Source: Aequorivita soesokkakensis
GTDB lineage: Bacteria; Bacteroidota; Bacteroidia; Flavobacteriales; Flavobacteriaceae
NCBI RefSeq assembly: GCF_001641085.1
Contig: NZ_LXIE01000050.1
Coordinates: 167,193-231,192, forward strand
Direction of reading: 5' to 3'
Length of the DNA: 64,000 nucleotides
The position numbers were made by a program, and so were the translations under genes. A model generated the notes under the pieces. It saw only the letters and a list, made by a program, of their open reading frames with translations, was not told the origin of the DNA and ran no database searches. Positions 8,664 through 16,215 of this stretch are shown piece after piece. How positions within the stretch are numbered: the stretch's first letter is position 1; each line of letters starts with the position of its first letter.

Positions 8664-9341
8664 TTGTTCTCTCAAACTCTAATAACCACTGCTCCCGAAA
8701 ATATTTTAAAATCAAAAGTATATACTATTCACTCTCTGGTGAATCAAGATAGAAAATATAATTATAAAAAGGAACTCCCAAACAATAGTGGTTGTTATGC
8801 ATTTTGGTGGATTAATAACTGTCCGGAACTGAGAGGCATTTTAAAAAACGCGCAATATTATATTAAACTTTCACACAAAAAATATAACTGCGATGAGGAT
8901 CATTTTGAGAAAATACAGTTTACGAATGAATGGATAGATGCCTCTACTCACCAAGTTGTAATTAATGACCGTACTGTTGATGCTATTTGCCTATATGTTG
9001 GTAAATCCACAAATATGCGTAATAGGGTTCAGGCACATCTAAAGCTTAATGTTGATGATATATGGAAGAAAATTGAGGTAAAGAAAAATGCGCCATATAC
9101 TGCTAAAAGGTTGCGCGAAGTAAAGTTTGGTTTTGGGCAAAAGCCTAATACAGTCTCACAGCTTAGAATAGGGTTAGAAAGAGTTTTCAATGCCCATTGT
9201 GTTGATGTAATCCTTAAAAATGTAGCCCTAAGTTGGATGCCGCTTAATAAAGAACAGAATAACTTGGTCAATCGTTTTTATATTGAAGATAAACTAGTTT
9301 CTTGTTTATTCCCATTGTTTAATATAGATGCCGAGCGCTAA
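8664..9341 (+). CDS. GIY-YIG-like domain protein, 225 residues
   Basis: The middle of the protein reads GCYAFWWIN (residues about 44-52) and, 60 residues later, AICLYVGKSTNMRNRVQAHLK (about 108-128), the two-strand plus Arg-helix pattern of the GIY-YIG fold with a long insertion between strands. The rest is unrecognised. No ATG exists in the frame before a stop at 8640; TTG at 8664 is the best start and the ribosome binding site is weak. It follows hsdR by 94 bases on the same strand and may be a passenger of the restriction locus. Its activity, nuclease or not, is unknown. Confidence 0.65.
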   Translation: MFSQTLITTAPENILKSKVYTIHSLVNQDRKYNYKKELPNNSGCYAFWWINNCPELRGILKNAQYYIKLSHKKYNCDEDHFEKIQFTNEWIDASTHQVVINDRTVDAICLYVGKSTNMRNRVQAHLKLNVDDIWKKIEVKKNAPYTAKRLREVKFGFGQKPNTVSQLRIGLERVFNAHCVDVILKNVALSWMPLNKEQNNLVNRFYIEDKLVSCLFPLFNIDAER

Positions 9342-9410
9342 CCTTATCTCCTCGCTGGCACCATTGTCCCTATCTTGACCTTATATATAAATATCATATC
9401 CAACAATCCT

Positions 9411-9484
9411 TTGTCCTCCGTAGCTCTTGTATTCTAAAACTTCAGCGTTAGAAGTATAGCATACGAATATAACGTAGGAGGAAA
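9411..9484. repeat. Dispersed intergenic inverted repeat
   Basis: The arms CCTCCGTAGCTC near 9416 and AACGTAGGAGG near 9473 are inverted copies, with inner words TTCAGCGTTAGAAG and ATAGCATACGAAT. It belongs to the same family as the cluster near 1924-2056. Confidence 0.55.
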
Positions 9485-9498
9485 CAATCCAACAGTCC

Positions 9499-9536
9499 AA
9501 AAAAAAACCTCCCCAAGTCGTCACTAAGGGAGGTTT
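9499..9536 (-). terminator. Rho-independent terminator of the 266-residue protein gene
   Basis: Read on the minus strand, AAACCTCCC pairs with GGGAGGTTT across a 14-base loop and runs into a nine-T tract. It lies 19 bases beyond the stop of the gene at 9555-10355. Confidence 0.85.
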
Positions 9537-9554
9537 CACTTTTAGCTAAAAATA

Positions 9555-10355
9555 CTACCCAGTAGTAGCCACTTTCATGGCGTTCCCTTGGGCCAGTTCA
9601 TACATAGCACCATTCACCTCTTGGTAAAAAATGATACCAGTACCCACAAACAGCTCCGAGGTTGCTGGAATGCTTCCCAATGAAGATAGATCAACCACAA
9701 GCGTAGTATCGCTGCCCACCATACCGCTCAACGGTATATCGGGGCTAAAGCTAACGCCGCCACGGCCATCCACACTTTCATCATCGGGCACATAACTGTC
9801 CAGAGTAGCATTGTAAAAATAATTGCTCACATACCCAGCGGCAAGCACCAACCTGCAGTGCGTCGCCCCTTCTGGTATGGTTATATAGGCATCAATGCTA
9901 AAATCCGGTACAACCCATGTCGCCTCGTCCCGTGCCACGTTCACCGTCGGGGGTGAAGAAGGCGCCGAAAATTGAGAGTCAAAAGGAGTAGAGGTATTAA
10001 ACTCAAAACCCTTCAGTTGGTCTCCAAAAGTCACCAGGTTAAAGTCACGTTCTCCGCGAAGGCCAGAGCCACTGCGGTTTATCCGTTTCATAAAACGGTT
10101 TAGGCGTGCCCCCATATAGGTGTCCGCCATGGTCTTGGTTATTCCGGAAAATGCTTCCCGAAAAGCCTTCCCAACGCGGGAAGCCCCACCAAACTCACGC
10201 ATGTTTTCGCGTGTACGTCTAAAAGCAGAATCGCTCAAGATCTTGCTCTTTGAAAGACTAGTTTGCGATTTCACGAGGTTTTCCCCGTCTTGCATATAGA
10301 AGGTCATACCATCTATGGTACCCTCCAACTTAATAAAAGATTTATTTCGTGCCAT
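9555..10355 (-). CDS. Unrecognised 266-residue protein
   Basis: I do not recognise a named family. The N-terminal half (about 1-105) is basic and helical (RRTRENMREFGGASRVGKAF, later NRFMKRINRSGSG); the C-terminal half (about 115-266) is Thr/Ser/Val-rich, probably beta sandwich. There is no signal peptide or membrane segment. The layout recalls Bacteroidota proteins that occur as isolated multicopy genes, but I cannot name a function. It is a monocistronic unit: a promoter 190 bases upstream and a strong terminator 19 bases downstream are both visible. Start: ATG at 10355 (MARNKSFIKLEG). Confidence 0.75.
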   Translation of the reverse strand: MARNKSFIKLEGTIDGMTFYMQDGENLVKSQTSLSKSKILSDSAFRRTRENMREFGGASRVGKAFREAFSGITKTMADTYMGARLNRFMKRINRSGSGLRGERDFNLVTFGDQLKGFEFNTSTPFDSQFSAPSSPPTVNVARDEATWVVPDFSIDAYITIPEGATHCRLVLAAGYVSNYFYNATLDSYVPDDESVDGRGGVSFSPDIPLSGMVGSDTTLVVDLSSLGSIPATSELFVGTGIIFYQEVNGAMYELAQGNAMKVATTG

Positions 10356-10545
10356 AGCTTAAAGTTTTAGGGTATCCCGGTACTATGGCAAATAAATACC
10401 AAGACACCAGATTACACATAAGATAAAACCCAAAGGCTTATCCGTTAAAATAAATCAAATTAAATAGTGGGGAGAATAAAAATTCAACGTTGAAACAATA
10501 AACCCAAAAGCCTCTAGAGTACATACTTTTGAAAGTATTGCCTTA

Positions 10546-10576
10546 CAAAGCTATAAAATAAAAATTATAAAATCAA
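10546..10576 (-). promoter_or_regulatory. Promoter of the 266-residue protein gene
   Basis: On the minus strand TTG (10576-10574) is followed after 20 bases by TAGCTTTG (10553-10546), a full match to the Bacteroidota sigma factor consensus TTG-N19/21-TAnnTTTG. It predicts a leader of about 185 bases before the start codon at 10355. Confidence 0.55.
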
Positions 10577-10915
10577 AATAAAATAACATAAAAATTTAGA
10601 GCATTCATTTTTTAAAAATCATAATATTGAATATAATGCAAAAAATTAACAGTTTGCCGGCAATTGTTTAAAATATCCGCAAGACCACTTGAATATGAAT
10701 TTAAAATAATGAAACAAAATCACCCAAAAAAAAATTGAAAAAAAAAGCATTGCCAGCCTCAAAATAATCCCCAAAACCGAGAATTATTAAAACCGAAGAG
10801 TTTCCAGAAAGAATAAAATCCAAATCGGAAATGCGTTTTTCCAATTAGACTTTTCGTTTGTTTTGATATCAAGAAAAAATGAAAATAATTAAAAAAAAAA
10901 GAGTCAACAGATACC
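10577..10915. other. AT-rich gap without a recognisable gene
   Basis: This stretch is dominated by A/T runs (several of seven to ten A) and has no credible reading frame, stem or terminator. Together with the promoter and the 11-base array it forms a 721-base noncoding interval between two minus-strand genes. Confidence 0.5.
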
Positions 10916-10981
10916 TAAGGTTTACCTAAAGGATAAGTAAGGTTTACTTAAGGTTTACTTAAGGTCATGGTAAGTTAATTC
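10916..10981. repeat. Six-unit array of 11-base direct repeats (TAAGGTTTACT)
   Basis: Units start at 10916, 10927, 10938, 10949, 10960 and 10971. Units 3 and 4 are identical (TAAGGTTTACT), unit 1 differs by one base, units 2, 5 and 6 keep TAA(G/A)G or TAAG and then diverge. The 11-base period is close to one DNA helical turn, so all units face the same side, as in iterons or multi-site operators. No replication or partition gene is in the window. Confidence 0.75.
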
Positions 10982-11076
10982 CTACAAATAATAACTTACA
11001 AATAAATGTTTTAAATGATGAAATAAAAGCCCTCATGCGCTTTGCTGAAAAGCGCAGCATTATAGCTAAAAACAAT

Positions 11077-11322
11077 TTAGACCAATCTTTTATTTCTTAA
11101 AGCAATACCAGAACCAGATTTTAAATACCGTTCAAAATCGTAAGCCTTTTGTTTGTTGGCAAAAAGAGAAAGGTGAAAAAGTGTTATAGGTAGTTTATCT
11201 TTCGTAAAAGATACTTCGCCTTTGTTATGCGCAATTAGCCTTGTCTCGATATTAGTGGTATATCCTGTATAATATTGCCCATTTGCACATTTAAGAATAT
11301 ACACGGCGTAGGGTAGTTCCAT
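11077..11322 (-). CDS. Small GIY-YIG nuclease family protein
   Basis: This 81-residue protein is almost entirely one GIY-YIG domain: YAVYILKCANGQYYTGYTTN (residues 5-24), with the variant second motif YTG, then ETRLIAHNKG with the motif Arg, and FERYLKSGSG near 63-72 with the conserved Glu. Proteins of this size (YhbQ-like) are widespread in Flavobacteria and mostly uncharacterised. It is the third GIY-YIG-type gene within 6 kb and the only one on the minus strand. The ATG at 11322 is the natural start. Dispersed repeats lie upstream, and no promoter is obvious. Confidence 0.85.
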   Translation of the reverse strand: MELPYAVYILKCANGQYYTGYTTNIETRLIAHNKGEVSFTKDKLPITLFHLSLFANKQKAYDFERYLKSGSGIALRNKRLV

Positions 11323-11384
11323 AATTTATAGATTTATAATTATGGGGAGATTTATAAAGTTAAGAAATAAATCTTACTCTCTTA

Positions 11385-11642
11385 CGCTTCTCATAAACTT
11401 GAAGCTACGAAGAGCGTAGGCGCAAGCCCTCACACGGAACCATTAATGATTGTACTGAATATACGCTGAAGCTACGGAGAGCGAAGGATAAGCCCCCCTA
11501 CGCTTTGCTGAAAACGCAAAGCTTCGGAATAGAAGTGGACTGCGTCCACCGAAGCCCTCACACGAAACCATTAATGATTGTACTGAATATAAAAAGCCCC
11601 CCTACGCTTTGCTGAAAAACGCAAAGCTACGGAGGGCGAAGG
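11385..11642. repeat. Tandem repeat block ending at the tmRNA 3' end
   Basis: Two direct copies of a 38-base word (11425-11462 and 11553-11590, one mismatch; starts AGCCCTCACACG, ends GTACTGAATAT) lie 128 bases apart. Each is followed by a CCCCCCTACGCTTTGCTGAAAA hairpin word (11495-11527 and 11599-11632; arms GCTTTGC and GCAAAGC). The block ends directly at the tmRNA 3' end at 11643. Other short pieces belong to the CGAAGC repeat family. Confidence 0.75.
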
Positions 11643-12038
11643 TGGAGCCGGAGGGATTCGAACCCTCGTCCAAACGCGCAATTATACTGCCTTCTACATG
11701 CTTAGTTTTCATTTAGGTTTTCGTGGGCTTGCCGGTCGAAAACTACCAACGCACCCCTTAGCTTTACTTGAGCTTCACAAGAGCATCAAAGCACTACTCT
11801 TGCTAGGTTTACTTTTACGAAGCCACTATATCAACCGCCGCAAACCAAGGCCGTTGAGTGACTTCCTGCTTGCCCACCTTGTGGGCCGAGGCACATCCTA
11901 CTGTAATTCGGATTATGCAGCTAGGGCGTAGTTATTCTCGCCGTTTAAAAAGTGTGAAATATGATATTAACGAGCTATATCCCAGCGCTCGGCATGCTTA
12001 CAATACAATTAGACCCGCTGTCAAAACCAGTCGGCCCC
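11643..12038 (-). ncRNA. ssrA: tmRNA (transfer-messenger RNA)
   Basis: The 396-base minus-strand gene rescues stalled ribosomes. The 5' end GGGGCCG (12038-12032) pairs with 3' CGGCTCC (11650-11644), then discriminator A; the T arm GGTTCGAATCCCTCC lies just before. The tag reading frame at 11942-11913 encodes GENNYALAA followed by TAA, and the alanine resume codon is expected just before it. The terminal CCA is not encoded in full (the DNA continues CCT), so it must be added enzymatically. Two open frames on the plus strand here are artefacts. Confidence 0.97.
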
Positions 12039-12148
12039 TTTTTCAATGAACAATTAGCAATAAAGTATACTTATTGACAAAACCTATCAAAGTGAGTTCT
12101 CCTTCGCTAAAGCTTCGGAGAGCGGGGGCAAAGATACATGAAAAACCC

Positions 12149-12156
12149 TATCTTTG
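12149..12156 (+). promoter_or_regulatory. Putative -7 box of the saccharopine dehydrogenase-like gene
   Basis: TATCTTTG matches TAnnTTTG exactly, 33 bases before the ATG at 12190. A mirror-image CAAAGATA lies at 12129-12136. A CGAAGC-family repeat (TCCTTCGCTAAAGCTTCGGAG) lies just upstream at about 12099-12120. Confidence 0.5.
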
Positions 12157-12189
12157 CCACCGCAATTAACCATTCAAAAAACATACCAA

Positions 12190-13404
12190 ATGCCCATAAC
12201 CTTTGCCATCATCAAAGAACGTAAAACCCCGCCAGATCGTCGGGTGGTTTTTTCACCGGAAAAGTGCCAAGAAGTCATAAAACAATTCCCCGAGGCACGG
12301 ATAATCGTGGAAGCTTCAGATATTCGCATCTTCCCGGATGATGCCTACCGCGAAGCAGGGTTTGAGGTAGTGAATGATGTTTCCCATGCAGATGTGATGC
12401 TTGGCGTAAAAGAGGTGCCCGTGGATGCATTGATTCCGAATAAAAAATACTTCTACTTTAGCCATACCATAAAGAAACAGCCTTACAACCGAAAGCTGTT
12501 AAAGGCAATGCTTGCTAAAAACATTGAAATGTTTGACCACGAAACCATCGTGAATGCAGACAAGCATAGGCTTATTGGGTTTGGCTATTACGCAGGTTTG
12601 GTGGGAGCCTACAATGGTTTTAGAGGCTTGGGATTGCGCGATAATCTCTTCACACTTCCCAAAGTGGAACACCTTCCAGATCTGGAAGCCGTAAAGGCCG
12701 AGCTGGATAAAATCACCCTGCCGAACATTAAGATTATTCTTTCAGGAACTGGAAAAGTTACCAGAGGGGCAAAGGAGATATTGGATCATTTAAAAATTAG
12801 GGAAGTTACCGATGCCGATTATCTTTCCAAGGATTATAACGAACCCGTTTATTGCTTGATAGACGTTTCGGAATACAACAAACGCAAGGATGGTCGCGCC
12901 TTTGACAAAAATGAATTTTATGAAGACCCATCCGACTACGAAAGTGATTTTATGAAGTATGCCAAAGTGAGCGATGTTTTCTTCACAGGCCACTTTTATG
13001 GCAATGGCGCTCCCTATCTTTTCACAAGGGAAGATGCCAAAAGCCCAGACTTTAAAATAAACCTGGTAGCCGATATCTCCTGCGATGTTGATGGCCCCAT
13101 AGCCTGCACCCTTCGGGCTTCCACCATTGCAGATCCGTTTTACGGGTACGACCCCAAAACGGAAAGCGAAACAACTTTTGACGCTCCGGGTGCAATCACC
13201 GTTATGGCCGTTGACAACCTGCCTTGCGAACTGCCAAAGGATGCCAGCGAAGGCTTTGGCGATATGTTCTTGGACAACGTGATTCCGGCCTTCTTTAATG
13301 GGGATGCTGATGGTATTTTGCAACGTGCCAGAATTACTACCCAAGACGGGAATCTCACTCCCAGATTTGCATATTTAAAGGATTATGTGGAAATTGCCGA
13401 CTAA
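12190..13404 (+). CDS. Saccharopine dehydrogenase (lysine-forming)-like / alanine dehydrogenase-fold enzyme
   Basis: The 404-residue protein has the two-domain fold of alanine dehydrogenase, transhydrogenase and LYS1. Residues 1-130 carry IIKERKTPPDRRVVFSPE and FSHTIKKQ, then GFGYYAGLVGAYNGFRGLG, close to the LYS1 pattern of substrate-binding Arg, Lys and His. The nucleotide-binding loop is ILSGTGKVTRGAKEIL near 182-197. This favours an NAD-dependent lysine/saccharopine or related amino acid dehydrogenase; the true substrate is not decided by the sequence. I use the ATG at 12190 rather than the in-frame TTG at 12154, because 12190 gives the family N-terminus. A short-chain dehydrogenase follows after 24 bases. 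Confidence 0.75.
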   Translation: MPITFAIIKERKTPPDRRVVFSPEKCQEVIKQFPEARIIVEASDIRIFPDDAYREAGFEVVNDVSHADVMLGVKEVPVDALIPNKKYFYFSHTIKKQPYNRKLLKAMLAKNIEMFDHETIVNADKHRLIGFGYYAGLVGAYNGFRGLGLRDNLFTLPKVEHLPDLEAVKAELDKITLPNIKIILSGTGKVTRGAKEILDHLKIREVTDADYLSKDYNEPVYCLIDVSEYNKRKDGRAFDKNEFYEDPSDYESDFMKYAKVSDVFFTGHFYGNGAPYLFTREDAKSPDFKINLVADISCDVDGPIACTLRASTIADPFYGYDPKTESETTFDAPGAITVMAVDNLPCELPKDASEGFGDMFLDNVIPAFFNGDADGILQRARITTQDGNLTPRFAYLKDYVEIAD

Positions 13405-13428
13405 CAAATTAACTTTTTGTTAACGATT

Positions 13429-14241
13429 ATGCCGGGGATACATAATGACAAAAATGCACAAATGGCACTGGTCACTGGAGCCGCTTCAGGATTGGGGTTT
13501 GAATTGGCATTGCTTTTGGCCAAGGATGGATACTCTCTTATATTGGTTGATGTAAATGCCGAAAAATTGCAGGAAGCGCAAAACGAAATAGAGGCGCTTT
13601 ATCCCACTCAAATACAAATACTGCACAAAGATCTGAGCCAACAGAATGTGGCGGAAGAAATATTCCAGGCGCTTGATGGCAAAAACGTAAATGTACTCAT
13701 CAATAATGCAGGCTTTGGCATCTACGGAAGCTTTAACGATACCGATTGGGAACGCGATTTGGCAATGCTAAATCTGCACGTAATTACCACTACACATTTA
13801 ACAAAATTAATCTTAAAGGGAATGGTTGCCCGTGGCAGTGGAATGATATTGAATATGTCATCCCTAGCTGCCTTTCAGCCGGGACCATTAATGTCTTTAT
13901 ACTACGCTTCCAAGGCGTATATTCTCTCCTTTTCGGAAGCTATTGCCAACGAACTAAAAGGTACGGGGGTTACCGTTACCGCACTATGCCCGGGCCAGAC
14001 CAGGACCTGTTTTCAGGAAGTGGTATCAAATGGGGCAAAGGCATCGGAAAATAGAATAAACTTCAATATTGCTTGCCCCAAAGAAGTTGCTGAATACGGA
14101 TATGAAGCAATGAAAAAGGGAAAAGTAGTGGCCATTCCCGGTAACTTTAACAAGTTTCTGTCAAAGCTCCCGCGCTTTGTCCCCAGGCGAACAGCCACTG
14201 CCATTATAAGAAAGATTCAGGAAAAGAATCGCGACCAATAG
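13429..14241 (+). CDS. Short-chain dehydrogenase/reductase (SDR)
   Basis: The 270-residue protein is a classical SDR: cofactor loop TGAASGLG near residues 16-23, Asp in LVDVNAEKL after the second strand (suggesting NAD preference), NNAGFG near 93-98, the catalytic Ser in NMSSLA, and YYASK with Tyr and Lys near 161-165. It belongs to the YqjQ/DltE-like broad group, mostly acting on unknown carbonyl substrates. The preferred start is ATG 13429; an in-frame TTG lies 12 bases earlier. It is 24 bases after the dehydrogenase and ends two bases from the convergent DUF3857 gene, with no terminator between. Confidence 0.9.
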   Translation: MPGIHNDKNAQMALVTGAASGLGFELALLLAKDGYSLILVDVNAEKLQEAQNEIEALYPTQIQILHKDLSQQNVAEEIFQALDGKNVNVLINNAGFGIYGSFNDTDWERDLAMLNLHVITTTHLTKLILKGMVARGSGMILNMSSLAAFQPGPLMSLYYASKAYILSFSEAIANELKGTGVTVTALCPGQTRTCFQEVVSNGAKASENRINFNIACPKEVAEYGYEAMKKGKVVAIPGNFNKFLSKLPRFVPRRTATAIIRKIQEKNRDQ

Positions 14242-14243
14242 CG

Positions 14244-16214
14244 TTATAATTTCTTAAGCTGAATAGGCTCCTCAGATTGTATTTTCACCAAGCTTGCAAA
14301 AAACTGTTTTAAGGCTGGATAGGCTTCCGTTGGAAAACTTGGGTTGTTAAGTTTTACGCTTAATCTCACATTTATCTTGCTGCCGGAAACATCATACACC
14401 ACAGAAAGCTCCCCATCGTTTTCAGGCAGTTTAAGCGATTTGTTTTCGGGCACCTTGACGATTTCGTATTGGTCCTTCACATCAATGGAAACCAAATAAT
14501 TGTTCATAACAGGAATCCCAAAATCTATGGGATATTGGCGCGTTTCCTTGGTAAAGGGGTTTTCGGAAAAATAGGTCTCCATCAAAAAAGGAAATACAAA
14601 TAGTTTATCGCCCACTGGCTGTTCATGTACGGTAATATCATAGGTTTCCTTATAAGGCTGCTCCAGATCTTTCTCGTTTTCAATTTGCAGGTTTGTGATG
14701 TCCAGCGTTTCGTTTCTACTCTGTTTTCTTTTTATAATATCTTCTTTATTGCGATTGTTGTTCTCCCTTCGCATCGGTACGGCAATATAGCCTGTTGAAA
14801 CCTCATTCACCTTTCCGGAAAATAGCCCTTTGTCGTCTGCGGCCAGTTGCATGTTCACGTAATGCATGTTTTTATTTATAGGAACAATAGGCTCCCAAAA
14901 ACTGCCTTTTTTAAAGTCCATTACACGGCCTTGTGGGCAGAGGTCACGGAAAGGCAATACACCAAACGGAGTGTATTTGTCGGTAGCATCCAAAAGGTAG
15001 GTTTCGTCCCCAATTTTAAGATAGACAAGGGCATAGATGAAATCGTTCAAAACAGGGTATTGCATCGTGGGCTGTCTAAAATCGCGGGTAGTGATAAGCA
15101 TAATCTTGGCATCAATGCCCGCAGCATCCAGAGCATTTATAAGGGCGAGATTTATTTCGGAACTGTTGCCCGACTTGCGTTCAAAGGCTTCCTTCACGCG
15201 TACCTCTGAAAAAATCCGGTATTTGCCGTCCCAAGCCATTTGGTTCTGAATGTAATAATAGATGGCTTTGGCTTTTTCCAATTGCCCTTGGGTATTCATA
15301 ATATTTGCAGGGATTGCATCCTTAAAATACCCGGAATACTTAAGCTGTCGCCCTAAATCCTTGTCGTATTTAAACACGTTGTCCACATCGTCCCAGCTTT
15401 TGGTATAGAGGTGTTTATCGCCTCTAAAATCAAGAAATTCAATCATTTCATAACCCATTCCGGAAACGTAGTTTTCCAAAGCGAGCATATATTTCTCCTC
15501 TTTTACGGCTGGCACATGCTTCATGGCATAGGTAGCTGCCTCACAATCGGCATTAACACCATAACCGGGAAGCGTGAAACAGTTTTTTACTATTTCGGCA
15601 TTGTTGATGTCGAGTTTTTTTGGACCGTAAAGCGTACGGTTGTAACGCATATTGCCAGGGATTTTGGTATATAGTTCTGAATATATTTTTGGCATATTCC
15701 CCTGAAATTGCCAGTTCCCGAAATTTGAAAAGAAAAAGGATTCCTTGCGGTAGGAATATTCCAAAATGCTTCCATCTTTTATATTGGGAAAGGTGAACTT
15801 TTTAATGGACCAACGTGGATACTCGTCAACGGTGAAAATATCCTTGTCTGCAAGAAACGTTTTTAATGCGCCATTGTGGCTAATCACCTTTATATTTTTA
15901 ATTTCCTCACTGTTGTTTTTTTGACTGTAATAGGGAATTTCAATGGTTGCATTCTCAAAGCGTTTGGCGTCAAAAACTTTAATTTTCACGTGTACTTCCT
16001 TTGCAATCATAATTGACCCATCATAAATATCCAAAAAATTGTTGGCGCGTTCATAGAGCACAACGGCTGGCGCCTCAGGGTCTGGGGTGTAATGGTCCAT
16101 TGCAAATTCCTCGGGAAGCGGTTCCCCAAAAGTGGGCACGGGAGGCGGGGTTTGGGCGTATGAAAAAAGAGATATTGAAAAACAGGCTATTAAAAGTAGG
16201 TTTTTGATTTGCAT
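14244..16214 (-). CDS. DUF3857/transglutaminase-like exported protein, copy 1
   Basis: This 656-residue protein starts with a Sec signal peptide ending FSYAQ (about residue 21), then the beta-rich DUF3857 domain (about 50-215), a transglutaminase-like domain (about 270-430) and a C-terminal DUF3858-type beta domain. At the place where papain-fold transglutaminases have Cys, it reads KSGNSSEINLALINAL, and the usual His strand reads NDFIYALVYL; only the Asp of LLDATD remains. It is therefore probably not an active peptidase or transglutaminase. It is a tandem paralogue of the next gene, separated by one base, and likely periplasmic. The cellular role of this group is unknown. Confidence 0.85.
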   Translation of the reverse strand: MQIKNLLLIACFSISLFSYAQTPPPVPTFGEPLPEEFAMDHYTPDPEAPAVVLYERANNFLDIYDGSIMIAKEVHVKIKVFDAKRFENATIEIPYYSQKNNSEEIKNIKVISHNGALKTFLADKDIFTVDEYPRWSIKKFTFPNIKDGSILEYSYRKESFFFSNFGNWQFQGNMPKIYSELYTKIPGNMRYNRTLYGPKKLDINNAEIVKNCFTLPGYGVNADCEAATYAMKHVPAVKEEKYMLALENYVSGMGYEMIEFLDFRGDKHLYTKSWDDVDNVFKYDKDLGRQLKYSGYFKDAIPANIMNTQGQLEKAKAIYYYIQNQMAWDGKYRIFSEVRVKEAFERKSGNSSEINLALINALDAAGIDAKIMLITTRDFRQPTMQYPVLNDFIYALVYLKIGDETYLLDATDKYTPFGVLPFRDLCPQGRVMDFKKGSFWEPIVPINKNMHYVNMQLAADDKGLFSGKVNEVSTGYIAVPMRRENNNRNKEDIIKRKQSRNETLDITNLQIENEKDLEQPYKETYDITVHEQPVGDKLFVFPFLMETYFSENPFTKETRQYPIDFGIPVMNNYLVSIDVKDQYEIVKVPENKSLKLPENDGELSVVYDVSGSKINVRLSVKLNNPSFPTEAYPALKQFFASLVKIQSEEPIQLKKL

Positions 16215-16215
16215 C

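Noticed and set aside
9555..10355. Phage structural gene
   Set aside because: The beta-rich C-terminal half could fit, but no other phage gene is near and the gene is a complete single transcription unit.
10916..10981. Possible CRISPR array
   Set aside because: The units are 11 bases and contiguous, with no spacers, and no cas gene is in the window.
11698..12049. Two overlapping plus-strand open frames (77 and 63 residues)
   Set aside because: They lie inside the tmRNA gene on the opposite strand; the RNA structure and tag frame explain the sequence fully.
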